Positions 1-13,800 of a stretch of 64,000 nucleotides of DNA are shown in pieces (position 1 is the stretch's first letter; every line of letters begins with the position of its first letter). Under the pieces are notes generated by a model that was given only the letters and a program-made list of their open reading frames with translations, made no database searches and had not been told where the DNA came from. This DNA comes from Plantago major (taxonomy: Eukaryota > Streptophyta > Magnoliopsida > Lamiales > Plantaginaceae): contig JAIFAC010000278.1 in the NCBI GenBank assembly GCA_026545765.1, positions 1 to 64,000 on the forward strand. The letters are read 5' to 3'. Position numbers and translations under genes: made by a program.

Positions 1-1
1 A

Positions 2-3000
2 ATGAATGTTCTGCTTTTGAACATTCGGTTATCGAATGCTCCTCACAAGATATGCTCAAGCATCATGTAGTTTCTACTGCCCTCGTTGATTTATATCAAG
101 GAACCAAAGGTTCCTTCCTCCATACCGCATTCTTATTGAATGCGATGGGAATGCGCTTTGGTGAAAATACGCGCCAATGGGCCTTCCTAACTTACGGGTT
201 TTGGAAGATCTCTCTTCTCCGTTCTTCTATAATTTTCTTCTTCTCAAGTTCTTGTTATTAAAGTTTCGCTTCAACGGACTTCCTATTAGCGCTTATTCAT
301 GCCCATGCCGATTATATCCGTCCGAGACTTATGGCGTGATTTATCGCTGCCAAACACACCCTCGCTTTGGTGGGAGATTTCAATGTCAGGATTGCACATG
401 AATGATCGAATGGTACTCCTCCTGTCTCGAAACCATGGATTTCGCTCATTTATCAATGATGGGGAGTTCTTATCATTCCTAGTTCGCGGCGCTACTTGGT
501 CAATCGTCGCTTTCTAGTGGTTATCTAGAGACACGTATTGATAGGGCTCTTTCTTCACAATCCTTTTGGATTTATGGGACCTGCTGATGGTTCGTGGGCT
601 GCGATTGCTCGGATCACGCCCCTCTTTGTTTCCCTGGCGCATGAACAAGCGCTATCTCGCCCCTCGACCATTCGATTCCAAGCAATGTGGCTTAGTCACA
701 CCGCTTCGAGGAGTTAATTAAGCTTTCCGAAAACTCCTATTACGCCATGGGCTCTTTTTCGTTATCCGGAAATTAAAGAGGCTCAACCGCTATCATAGAT
801 TGGAATATTAATGTCTTCGCAGCTTAATTTCGCCTTCTTGCCGCCGTAATAAGTCGGAGTTGGTTCAGCAGCAATTATCCCTCCATGGTCCGATAAATGA
901 TGTTCCTCGCAAGGAACTTGAGGCGATCGCGACTACAATGCTATTCTCAATCAAGAGGCAACTTTTTGCGCCAAAAGAACCGGCCATGGTTAAAAAGACG
1001 GTGATAGAAATTCGTTTTTCCATCGTTTCAAAGATTCGCAAAGGTATTCTCGGTATTTCTCTTGATAATTGATGGCTCTATCAATCATGATGCAATTCGA
1101 TCCGGAATCATATGATTTCTTATTATGAGAATCGCTCACAAACTCAAATTTACGCTTGTCTCTGCTCGATGAACTAGATGAGCTTATCCATTGCTCGATT
1201 ACGGATGAACAAAATCAATTGCTAATCGATATTCCTTCCGAGGATGACATCCGCTATGTTGTTTTCAAAGATGTCACCGATAGTGCTCCGGACCGGATGG
1301 TTTCGGGAAGTTTATCAATCTATGTGGCACATTATCAAAAGCGGAGGTGTCTTCGCGATTCGGGCTTCTTCCTTCATGGTCATTTCGCGTATGAACTCTA
1401 GTTTTGTCACCTTATTCAAAATCGAGATGCGCTATGATTGAAGATTTCCGCCTATTGTTCTTGGTAATTTTCTTTATAAGATTATTAAGCAGATTTTAGC
1501 CGATCGTTGGGTCCGATTTTATCGGGTGCTCTCCTTTCATCAATTTGGTTTTATTCCGGAGACGACATGATTGCGCTTAGCCTCAAGGAGTTAATAGTCT
1601 TGGTCTTCACCGTAGTAAGGGTAATCGTGTTGAAGGTCGACATCCTAAAGCCTTGATACTCTAAATCGACTTTTCGGGCGTTCTCACAAAATATGGTTTC
1701 TTCTACCTTTGTTGGTTGGATTAATCATATTCTTCACTCGCAAAGCTCTCGCTCGATTAATGGGCCCTAAGGGTACTTGGCTGTTCTCGTGGAGTTCGCT
1801 AAGGGGATCCTCTTCCCTCTTCTTTGCATCATGGAGGAAGTTCTTAGCAAGCTTCTCAAGGTCGCCAATTCAGTGAGCTCACCTTTATTCATTCGACAAT
1901 CTCTTACTTTTCCTTCTCACCTTCTTTATGCGGATGATGTGATTATTTTTGCGGCTACCATCGCGAATTGTCGGACTATTCTTAGGATCCCGGAAAATAT
2001 GTCTTGGTCGGGACAACACTTCAATCCTCGTAAGTCCGTGGCTTATCTTAGTACTTTTCTCACCCGAGTCGAAGAACCACTTGTGTAATCATGGATATTA
2101 TCGAGGGTCACCTTCCTTTCACGATTTGGGAGTTCCACTTTTCCGTGGGGCACCTCGCCTCGACTTGTCATTTACAACCTCATGGACCGATTCTAGAAAA
2201 GTTTAGTAAATGGAAGGGCACTTCTCTATGGCCGGTCGCTTATGTCTTGTTCAATCGCTGATCCGTGATCTTTGTACACTCTATGATGGTTTATCGCTGG
2301 CCTTTGACTCTTCTTGCCGTATGGATGCCGCATTCGTAATTTCGTCCAAACCGGGATACTCAAGAGAGCATCGACTTCTATCTCGAAGCGTTGTTGTGCT
2401 CCAAAGTCCGAGGGTGGTCTTGGTATTCGCTTCCGTTGCCGCTAATAAGGCGATCTTCTCGCCTTGCTTGGGATATTCAATGTGAAGGTTCCATATCTAG
2501 ATATCTTTCGCCAGCCGCTTTCTTTCGCATGCTTCCACGCCTTATGTTGCTTCCTCGATTTGGTTCGATTTAAGGATTGTTTCCACACTTCAATCCAAGT
2601 CTAGATGGTTAGCGGTCAAGGCTCTCACCACGCTTCTCGCTTGATGATTGGCTCGCCATGATTATGGATGTAATTGGTATTCCTATTCATCTTCGCATCA
2701 CTTCGAAGTTCCCTATTTCGAGTATCGACCCTACCGGTTGGTTTTTTCGACGGGTTCCAGATGCTTTTCCAGATGTTACCGCGACATTCTCTCCTATCAT
2801 CCGCTCCATCCGGTTCTCGATACTCAGATCCGGATCAATCTCTAGACGGTTCGATTTCTACCAAGCAAGCCTATCACCTTTGCGCCGCTGCTTCCTTAAG
2901 ATCGACCGGGATCTCGATATGGGCTTTTATCCCACCGCCGTTTCTATCACAGCTTGAAGGCTATTTATGGTGTTCTTCCAACTATTGAGAAACCGCGGCT

Positions 3001-3867
3001 CGTTTTGTTGGTCCTTCGTGTGTTTTTGCTATGTCGCTATGGATTGCCAAGACCATTTATCGTCTCTTGTCCGCTCACCGACTATCCGCATACTCTATTT
3101 GATCTTTTCCGTGTTCCTTTCGAGATTGCTTTAGTTTTGGAGAGCTTCGTTATATGCCATGGGTCAACATTTTAGCTCTCGATTCTCTCTTTGTATGCCT
3201 CGCCTTTGTGACGGCATTTGTGCTTGGATCGCGCAATCGCTGCTTATTTGATGGTGTTCTGCTTTCGCATTCTATTTTGCTTCGATTTCGAGTCTCAGGC
3301 GAGGCTAATTCCCACCCTCTCGTTCTATGGCTAATAATCAAGTTGATTTACAAGTCCTTCATTCTTTTCGTATTCAAGGGTGCCCGCCAAGTCACGAGAT
3401 ATCATTGAGGTCCGATGGTATCCCTCCCGGATGGATTAAATGCAACACGGATGGAAGTTCTTCGCCGCCCCGCTCTCATCAAGGGCCGGGTTTTTAGAGA
3501 TTCAAATGGTACCGGATGGGTTGCTTTGTAAATCACCGGCACGCTTTATGCTTTTGAAGCCGAAAGTTACTTGCTATGATTGGCATTGAATCGCTCACAC
3601 CTGTATCGGAATAAGATTCGTTGGAGATGATTCTACTTATGTAGCGAATTTGCTCTCCGGTACTAACTCGTCCCATGGAAATTCGAACCGCTGCTATCGA
3701 CTCTCTCATATGCGTGATATGGATTTTCGTGTCTCATTTTTCGTGAAGGCAACACGGTCACCGATGTTCTCAAAGTCGATCCGAGGGTTTCGACTTCTTC
3801 GATGTCATTCACCTCACATACATGTGACATGTACGGTTTACCTTATTATAGGTTTCCGCAACGCTAA
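2..3867 (+). pseudogene. LINE ORF2 (APE endonuclease - reverse transcriptase - RNase H), copy A, decayed
   Basis: In a working element this protein nicks target DNA, copies the LINE RNA at the nick and degrades the RNA template. An N-terminal MNVL start at position 2 is followed by endonuclease motifs: GDFN at 373-384 and SDH at 609-617, the latter within DCSDHAPL. The reverse-transcriptase catalytic YADD is at 1927-1938. A zf-RVT-like stretch lies near 2850-3080. RNase H begins with TDG at 3447-3455, and the ORF2 stop is TAA at 3865-3867. The frame is broken many times by small indels and stops, so no open segment exceeds about 100 codons. It is dead as a gene. The SDH triplet is preserved here but altered to LDH in copy B, so the two copies decayed independently at least there. 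Confidence 0.9.
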
Positions 3868-4109
3868 CGCTCAGGCACTCTTTTTCCCAGCCATGGGTTT
3901 TTCCCACTGGGTTTTTCCATGACTGGGTTTTAACGAGGCCCGCGGTTGCAACCATGGATCACCTTGATCCCGGGTTATGTTATTTTTGTTTCTTTGTTTG
4001 TTTCACTTGTTTCAAGGCTGTAACTCACTGGGTTCCATTGTAATCTCTACTTTTACGCTTTGTACTCTTTTACTTTTATTAATATATGCTCTATTTATGA
4101 AAAAAAAAA
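3868..4109 (+). other. LINE copy A 3' UTR and poly(A)
   Basis: The 232 bases after the ORF2 stop match the 3' UTR of copy B (53702-53931). They end in a conserved tail, ttaatatatgctctatttat, then g and A10 at 4100-4109. The first satellite bases after the A run are ttacaaacgg, which is the interior of satellite subunit 4. The same tail sequence is found on the minus strand at 57474-57513. Confidence 0.9.
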
Positions 4110-7100
4110 TTACAAACGGAGAAGTCAATTTGAGATTTGAATAACACACACGAGGAGTAATAAAATGACGAACGAAGAACACTTCTTGAGAGTAAAACAA
4201 TACACTAATGGAGTGGGATAAACAACAAACGAACAACTCCACTTGAGAGATAAACAACACAATAAAGGAGTGGGACAATGTCAAACGAAGAAGTCTATTA
4301 GAGATTTAAACAATACACTGAAGGAGTATGAGTATCACAATCGAAGAACACTACTTGTGAGTTAAACAACACACATAAGGAGCGTGATAAACAACACAAT
4401 AAACGAATGGGATAATTACAAACGGAGAAGTCAATTTGAGATTTAAACAACACAAGAGGAGTAATAAAATAACGAACTAAGAACTCTACTTGAGAGTCAA
4501 AAAAAACACAAAAGGAGTGGGATAAACAACAAACTAACAACTCCACTTGAGAGATAAACTACACAATAAAGGAGTGAGATAATGTCAAACGAAGAAGTCG
4601 ATTAGAGATTTAAACAATCAACTGAAGGAGTATGAATATCACAATCGAAGAACACTACTTGACAGTTAAACAACACACATAAGGAGTGGGATAAACAACA
4701 CAATAAAGGAGTGGGATAATTACAAACGGAGAAGTCAATTTGAGATTTAAACAACACATAGGAGGAGTAATAAAATAACGAACGAAGAACTCTACTTGAG
4801 AGTAAAACAAAACACAAAAGGATTGGGATAAACAACAAACGAACAACTCCACTTGTTCGTTAAACAACACAATAAAGGAGGATAATGTCAAACAAGAAGT
4901 CTATTAGATATTTAAACAATACAATCAAGGAGTATGAGTATCAAAATCAAGAACACTACTTGAGAATTAAAAATGACACATAAGGAGTGGATAAACAACA
5001 CAATAAAGGAGGGATAATTACAAATGAGAAGTCAATTTGAGATTTAAACAACACATGAGGAGTAATAAAATAACGAACTAAGAACTCTACTTGAGATTAA
5101 AACAAAACACAAAAGGAGTGGGATAAACAAAACGAACAACTCCACTTGAGAGATAAACAACACAATAAAGGAGGATAATGTCAAACTAAGAAGTCTATTA
5201 GATATTTAAACAATACATCAAGGAGTATGAGTATCAAAATCAAGAACACTACTTGAGAGTTAAACAACACATAAGGAGTGGGATAAACAACACAATAAAG
5301 TGGGATAATTACAAACGAGAAGTCAATTTGAGATTTAAACAACACACAAGAGGAGTAATAAAATAACGAACGAAGAACTCTACTTGAGAGTTAAACAAAA
5401 CACAAAAGGAGGATAAACAAACGAACAACTCCACTTGAGAGATAAACAACACAATAAAGGAGTGGGATAATGTCAAACGAAGAAGTCTATTAGGGATTTA
5501 AACAATCAATCAAGGAGTATGAGTATCAAAATCAAGAACACTACTTGAGAGTTCAACAACACACAAGGAGGGATAAACAACAATACAAAGGAGTGGGATA
5601 ATTACAAACGAGAAGTCAATTTGAGATTTAAAAAACACACAAGAGGAGTAATAAAATAACGAACGAAGAACTCTACTTGAGAGTAAAACAAAACACAAAA
5701 GGAGTGGGATAAACAACAAACGAATTACTCCACTTGAGAGATAAACAACACAATAAAGGAGTGGGATAATGTCAAACGAAGAAGTCTACGAGATATTTAA
5801 ACAATACACTGAAGGAGTATGAGTGTCAAAATCGAAGAACACTACTTGAGAATTAAAAATGACACATAAGGAGTGGGATAAACAAATACAATAAAGGAGG
5901 GATAATTACAAACAGAGAAGTCAATTTGAGATTTAAACAACACACATGAGGAGTAATAAAATAACGAACGAAGAACTCTACTTGAGAGTTAAACAAAACA
6001 CAAAAGGAGTGGGATAAACAAAAAAACGAACAACTCCAATTGAGAGATAAACAACACAATAAAGGAGTGGGATAATGTAAAACGAAGAAGTGTATTAGAT
6101 ATTTCAACAATACACTGAAGGAGTATGAGTATCAAAATCGAAGAACACTACTTGAGAGTTCAACAACACACATAAGGAGTGGGATAAACAACACAATAAA
6201 CGAGTGGGATAATTACAAACGGAGAAGTCAATTTGAGATTTAAACAACATGAGGAGTAATAAAATAACGAACGAAGAACTCTACTTGAGAGTAAACAAAA
6301 CACAAAAGGAGTGGATAAACAACAAACCAATTACTCCACTTGAGAGATAAACAACACAATAAAGGAGTGGGATAATGTCAAACGAAGAAGTCTACGAGAT
6401 ATTTAAACAATACACTGAAGGAGTATGAGTGTCAAAATCGAAGAACACTACTTGAGAATTAAAAATGACACATAAGGAGTGGGATAAACAACACAATTAC
6501 AAACAGAGAAGTCAATTTGAGATTTAAACAACACATGAGGAGTAATAAAATAACGAACTAAGAACTCTACTTGAGAGTAAACAAAACACAAAAGGAGGGA
6601 TAAACAAAACTAACAACTCCACTTGAGAGATAAACAACACAATAAAGGAGTGGATAATGTCAAACCAAGAAGTCTATTAGATATTTAAACAATACATCAA
6701 GGAGTATGAGTATCAAAATCAAGAACACTACTTGAGAGTTCAACAACACACATAAGGAGTGGGACAAACAACACAATAAACGAGGGATAATTACAACGGA
6801 GAAGTCAATTTGAGATTTAAACAACACACAAGAGGAGTAATAAAATAACGAATGAATAACTCTACTTGAGAGTAAAACAAAACACAAACTGACAGGGATA
6901 AACAACAAACGAAAAACTCCACTTGAGAGATAAACAACACAATAAAGGAGTGGGATAATGTCAAACGAAGAAGTCTATTAGATATTTAAACAATCAATCA
7001 AGGAGTATGAGTATCAAAATCAAGAACACTACTTGAGAGTTAAACAACACATAAGGAGTGGGATAAACAACACAATAAAGGAGTGGGATAATTACAAACG

Positions 7101-10100
7101 AGAAGTCAATTTGAGATTTAAACAACACAGGAGGAGTAATAAAATAACGAACGAAGAACTTTACTTGAGAGTAAAACAAAACACAAAAGGAGTGGATAAA
7201 CAACAAACGTAATTACTCCACTGAGAGATAAACAACACAATAAAGGAGTGGGATAATGTCAAACTAAGAAGTCTATTAGATATTTAAACAATACATCAAG
7301 GAGTATGAGTATCAAAATCAAGAACACTACTTGAGAATTAAAAAACACATAAGGAGTGGGATAAACAACAATAAACGTGGGATAATTACAAACGGAGAAG
7401 TCAATTTGAGATTTAAACAACACATGAGGAGTAATAAAATAACGAACAAGAACTCTACTTGAGAGTAAACAAAACACAAAAGGAGTGGGATAAACAAAAC
7501 TAACAACCCAATTGAGAGATAAAACACAATAAAGGAGGATAATGTCAAACTAAGAAGTCTATTAGATATTTAAACAATACATCAAGGAGTATGAGTATCA
7601 AAATCAAGAACACTACTGAGAGTTAATCAACACACATAAGGAGTGGGATAAACAACACAACAAACGAGTGGGATAATTACAAACGGAGAAGTCAATTTGA
7701 GATTTAAACAACACACATGAGGAGTAATAAAATAACGAACGAAGAACTCTACTTGAGAGTAAAACAAAACACAAAAGGAGGGGGATAAACAACAAACGAA
7801 TTACTCCACTTGAGAGATAAACAACACAATAAAGGAGTGGGATAATGTCAAACGAAGAAGTCTATTAGATATTTAAACAATACATCAAGGAGTATGAATA
7901 TCAAAATCAAGAACACTACTTGAGAATTAAAAACACATAAGGAGTGGACAACAACAAAGGACAATTACAAACGGAGAAGTCAATTTGAGATTTAAACAAC
8001 ACACATGAGGAGTAATAAAATAACGAATCAAGAACTCTACTGAGAGTTAAACAAAACACAAAAGGAGGGATAAACAAAAAACTAACAACCCACTGAGAGA
8101 TAAACAACACAATAAAGGAGGGATAATGTCAAACTAAGAAGTCTATTAGATATTTAAAGAATACACTGATGGAGTATGAGTATCAAAATCGAAGAACACT
8201 ACTTGAGAGTTCAACAACACACATAATAAACAACACAACAAACGAGTGGAATAATTACAAACGGAAAAGTAAATTTGAGATTTAAACAACACACAGGAGG
8301 AGTAATAAAATAACGAACATAGAACTCTACTTGAGAGTAAAACAAAACACAAAAGGAGGGGGATAAACAACAAACGAATTACTCCACTGAGAGATAAACA
8401 ACACAATAAAGGAGTGGGATAATGTAAAACGAAGAAGTGTATTAGATATTTAAACAATACACTGAAGGAGTATGAGTGTCAAAATCGAAGAACACTACTT
8501 GAGAATTAAAAATGACACATAAGGAGTGGGATAAACAACACAATTACAAACAGAGAAGTCAATTTGAGATTTAAACAACACACATGAGGAGTAATAAAAT
8601 AACGAACGAAGAACTCTACTTGAGAGTTAAACAAAACACAAAAGGAGTGGGATAAACAAAAAAACGAACAACTCCAATTGAGAGATAAACAACACAATAA
8701 AGGAGTGGGATAATGTAAAACGAAAAAGTCTATTAGATATTTAAACAATACACTGAAAGAGTATGAGTATCAAAATCGAAGAACACTACTTGAGAGTTCA
8801 ACAACACACATAAGGAGTGGGATAAACAACACAATAAACGAGTGGGATAATTACAAACGGAGAAGTCAATTTGAGATTTAAACAACACACAGGAGGAGTA
8901 ATAAAATAACGAACGAAGAACTCTACTTGAGAGTAAAACAAAACACAAAAGGAGTGGGATAAACAACAAACGAATTACTCCACTTGAGAGATAAACAACA
9001 CAATAAAGGAGTGGGATAATGTCAAACGAAGAAGTCTATTAGATATTTAAACAATACACTGAAGGAGTATGAGTATCAAAATCGAAGAACACTACTTGAG
9101 AATTAAAATAGACACATAAGCAGTCGGATAAACAACAATAAAGGAGGACAATTACAAAATGAGAAGTCTATTTGAGATTTAAACAACACATTATGAGTAT
9201 TAAAATAACGACCTAAGAACTCTACTTGAGAGTTAAACAAAACACAAAAGGAGTGGGATAAACAAAAAACGAACAACTCCAATTGAGAGATAAACAACAC
9301 AATAAAGGAGTGGGATAATGTCAAACGAAGAAGTCTATTAGATATTTAAACAATACACTGAAGGAGTATGAGTATCAAAATCGAAGAACACTACTTGAGA
9401 GTTCAACAACACACATAAGGAGTGGGATAAACAACACAATAAACGAGTGGGATAATTACAAACGGAGAAGTCAATTTGAGATTTAAACAACACACAGGAG
9501 GAGTAATAAAATAACGAACGAAGAACTCTACTTGAGAGTAAAAGAAACGCAAAAGGAGTGGGATAAACAACAAACGAAAAGCTGCACTTGAGAGATAAAC
9601 AACACAATAAAGGAGTGGGATAATGTCAAACGAAGAAGTCTATTAGAGATTTAAACAATCAACTGAAGAAATATGAATATCACAATCGAAGAACACTACT
9701 TGACAGTTAAACAACACACATAAGGAGTGGGATAAACAACACAATAAAGGAGTGGGATAATTACAAACGGAGAAGTCAATTTGAGATTTAAACAACACAG
9801 GAGGAGTAATAAAATAACGATCAAGAACTCTACTGAGAGTTAAACAAAACACAAAAGGAGGATAAACAAAACGAACAACTCCAATTGAGAGATAAACAAC
9901 ACAATAAAGGAGTGGGATAATGTAAAACGAAAAAGTCTATTAGATATTTAAACAATACACTGAAAGAGTATGAGTATCAAAATCGAAGAACACTACTTGA
10001 GAGTTCAACAACACACATAAGGAGTGGGATAAACAACACAATAAACGAGTGGGATAATTACAAACGGAGAAGTCAATTTGAGATTTAAACAACACACAGG

Positions 10101-13100
10101 AGGAGTAATAAAATAACGAACGAAGAACTCTACTTGAGAGTAAAACAAAACACAAAAGGAGTGGGATAAACAAACGAATTACTCCACTTGAGAGATAAAC
10201 AACACAATAAAGGAGTGGGATAATGTCAAACAAGAAGTCTAGATATTTAAACAATACATCAAGGAGTATGAGTATCAAAATCAAGAACACTACTTGAGAA
10301 TTAAACACACATAAGGAGTGGATAAACAACACAATAAAGGAGTGGGACAATTACAAACAAAACGAGAAGTCAATTTGAGATTTAAACAACACACATGAGT
10401 AGTAAAATAACGAACGAAGAACTCTACTTGAGAGTTAAACAAAACACAAAAGGAGTGGGATAAACAAAAAAACGAACAACTCCAATTGAGAGATAAACAA
10501 CACAATAAAGGAGTGGGATAATGTAAAACGAAAAAGTCTATTAGATATTTAAACAATACACTGAAAGAGTATGAGTATCAAAATCGAAGAACACTACTTG
10601 AGAGTTCAACAACACACATAAGGAGTGGGATAAACAACACAATAAACGAGTGGGATAATTACAAACGGAGAAGTCAATTTGAGATTTAAACAACACACAG
10701 GAGGAGTAATAAAATAACGAATGAAGAACTCTACTTGAGAGTTAAACAACACACAAAAGGAGTGGGATAAACAACACACGAACAACTCCACTTGAGAGAT
10801 AAACAACACAATAAAGGAGTGGGATAATGTCAAACGAAGAAGTCTACGAGATATTTAAACAATACACTGAAGGAGTATGAGTGTCAAAATCGAAGAACAC
10901 TACTTGAGAATTAAAAATGACACATAAGGAGTGGGATAAACAACACAATTACAAACAGAGAAGTCAATTTGAGATTTAAACAACACACATGAGGAGTAAT
11001 AAAATAACGAACGAAGAACTCTACTTGAGAGTTAAACAAAACACAAAAGGAGTGGGATAAACAAAACTAACAACCCACTTGAGAGATAAACAACACAATA
11101 AAGGAGTGGGATAATGTCAAACAAGAAGTCTATTAGATATTTAAACAATACATCAAGGAGTATGAGTATCAAAATCAAGAACACTACTGAGAGTTAAACA
11201 ACACACATAAGGAGTGGGATAAACAATACAATAAACGAGTGGGATAATTAGAAACGGAGAAGTCAATTTGAGATTTAAACAACACACAAGAGGAGTAATA
11301 AAATAACGAACGAAGAACTCTACTTGAGAGTAAAAGAAACGCAAAAGGAGTGGGATAAACAACAAACGAAAAGCTCCACTTGAGAGATAAACAACACAAT
11401 AAAGGAGTGGGATAATGTCAAACGAAGAAGTCTATTAGAGATTTAAACAATCAACTGAAGAAATATGAATATCACAATCGAAGAACACTACTTGAGAGAT
11501 CAACAACACACATAAGGAGTGGGATAAACAACACAATAAAGGAGGGATAATTACAAACGAGAAGTCAATTTGAGATTTAAACAACACACATGAGGAGTAA
11601 TAAAATAACGATCAAGAACTCTACTTGAGAGTTAAACAAAACAGAAAAGGAGTGGGCTAAACAAAAAACGAACAACTCCAAGTGAGAGATAAACATCACA
11701 ATAAAGGAGTGGGATAATGTCAAAAGAAGAAGTCTATTAGATATTTAAACAATACACTGAAGGAGTATGAGTATCAAAATCGAAGAACACTACTTGAGAG
11801 TTCAACAACACACATAAGGAGTGGGATAAACAACACAATAAACGAGTGGGATAATTACAAACGGAGAAGTCAATTTGAGATTTAAACAACACACAGGAGG
11901 AGTAATAAAATAACGAACGAAGAACTCTACTTGAGAGTAAAACAAAACACAAAAGGAGTGGGATAAACAAAAAACGAACAACTCCACTTGAGAGATAAAC
12001 AACACAATACAGGAGTGGGATAATGTCAAACGAAGAAGTCTACGAGATATTTAAACAATACACTGAAGGAGTATGAGTGTCAAAATCGAAGAACACTACT
12101 TGAGAATTAAAAATGACACATAAGGAGTGGGATAAACAACACAATAAAGGAGTGGGACAATTACAAACAGAGAAGTCAATTTGAGATTTAAACAACACAC
12201 ATGAGGAGTAATAAAATAACGAACGAAGAACTCTACTTGAGTTAAACAAAACACAAAAGGAGTGGGATAAACAAAACGAACAACTCCACTGAGAGATAAA
12301 CAACACAATAAAGGAGGGATAATGTCAAACGAAGAAGTCTATTAGATATTTAAACAATACACTGAAGGAGTATGAGTATCAAATCAAGAACACTACTGAT
12401 AGTTCAACCACACACATAAGGAGTGGGATAAACAATACAATAAACGAGTGGGATAATTAGAAACGGAGAAGTCAATTTGAGATTTAAACAACACACAAGA
12501 GGAGTAATAAAATAACGAACGAAGAACTCTACTTGAGAGTAAAACAAAACACAAAAGGAGTGGGATAAACAAACGAACAACTCCACTTGAGAGATAAACA
12601 ACACAATAAAGGAGTGGGATAATGTCAAACGAAGAAGTCTATTAGAGATTTAAACAATCAACTGAAGAAATATGAATATCACAATCGAAGAACACTACTT
12701 GAGAATTAAAAATGACACATAAGGAGTGGATAAACAACACAATAAAGGAGTGGGATTACAAAACGAGAAGTCAATTTGAGATTTAAACAACACATGAGGA
12801 GTAATAAAATAACGAACAAGAACTCTACTGAGAGTTAAACAAAACACAAAAGGAGGGATAAACAAAACTAACAACTCCAACTGAGAGATAAACAACACAA
12901 TAAAGGAGGGATAATGTCAAACAAGAAGTCTATTAGATATTTAAACAATACATCAAGTAGTGTGAGTATCAAAATCATAGAACAATACATGAGAGTTAAA
13001 CAACACACATAAGGAGTGGGATAAACAAAACAATAATCGAGTGGGATAATTACAAACGGAGAAGTCAATTTGAGATTTAAACAACACTCAAAAGGAGTAA

Positions 13101-13800
13101 TAAAACAACGAACAACTCAACTTGAGAGATAAACACAACAAAAAAGGAGTGGGATAAACAACAAACTAACTCCACTTGAGAGATAAACAACACAATAAAG
13201 GAGGATAATGTCAAACAAGAAGTCTATAGATATTTAAACAATACATCAAGGAGTATGAGTATCAAAATCAAGAACACTACTGAGAATTAAAATGACACAT
13301 AAGGAGTGGATAAACAACACAATAAAGGAGGGACAATTACAAACGAGAAGTCAATTTGAGATTTAAACAACACATGAGGAGTAATAAAATAACGAACGAA
13401 GAACTCTACTTGAGAGTAAACAAAACACAAAAGGAGTGGGATAAACAAAACTAACAACTCCACTTGAGAGATAAAACACAATAAAGGAGGGATAATGTCA
13501 AACTAAGAAGTCTATTAGATATTTAAACAATACATCAAGGAGTATGAGTATCAAAATCAAGAACACTACTTGAGAGTTCAACAACACACATAAGGAGGGA
13601 CAACAAATACAATAAAGTGGGATAATTACAAACGGAGAAGTCAATTTGAGATTTAAACAACACACAGAAGGAGTAATAAAATAACGAACAAGAACTCTAC
13701 TTGAGAGTAAAAAAACACAAAAGGAGTGGGATAAACAACAAACTAACAACTCCACTGAGAGATAAACAACACAATAAAGGAGGGATAATGTCAAACTAAG
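4110..13800 (+). repeat. Left-edge satellite zone, ~300-306 bp monomers, mixed variants
   Basis: Monomers here mostly keep the long forms of several words: cgaagaac, cttgagag, actgaaggag and gtctattag. Two monomer kinds are recognisable by subunit 2: one ends gagaattaaaaatgacacat (for example near 5850, 6460, 8500 and 9100), the other gagagttcaacaacacacat (near 6150, 6745, 8795 and 9405). They often alternate. Longer repeats are also present: a variant aattagaaacgg recurs at 1207-bp spacing near 11.25 and 12.45 kb. From about 12.9 kb the shortened words typical of the centre take over. Confidence 0.75.
4267..4570 (+). repeat. Representative satellite monomer with six internal subunits
   Basis: This 304-bp unit divides into subunit 1 (4267-4322, 56 bp), 2 (4323-4378, 56 bp), 3 (4379-4404, 26 bp), 4 (4405-4457, 53 bp; 56 in most edge copies), 5 (4458-4513, 56 bp) and 6 (4514-4570, 57 bp). 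In consensus each begins with ggagt or a one-base variant. The full-length ones continue with a gaagaact-like core, then ttgagag or ttagaga, then taaacaa. The next monomer starts at 4571. The shared layout shows that the monomer grew from an ancestral repeat of about 56 bp. Confidence 0.9.

Larger units (their letters stand above)
1..4109 (+). mobile_element. LINE (non-LTR retrotransposon) copy A, ORF2 and 3' end; 5' part outside window
   Basis: Position 2 aligns with the ORF2 start of the fuller copy at 47810-53938, and the two stay collinear down to the shared 3' UTR and a 10-base poly(A) at 4100-4109. Direct signs of a plant LINE are the GDFN and SDH endonuclease motifs, a YADD reverse-transcriptase box and a TDG RNase H start, in that order. 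No terminal repeats are seen. The element passes directly into satellite, in the middle of a satellite subunit, at 4110. The ORF1 and 5' UTR would lie upstream of the window. Confidence in LINE identity is high; completeness of the 5' end cannot be judged here. Confidence 0.93.

Noticed and set aside
1-5. A biologically meaningful element boundary at the window start
   Set aside because: The window opens exactly at the ORF2 start of copy A, but this is most simply where the window was cut; ORF1 would lie upstream.
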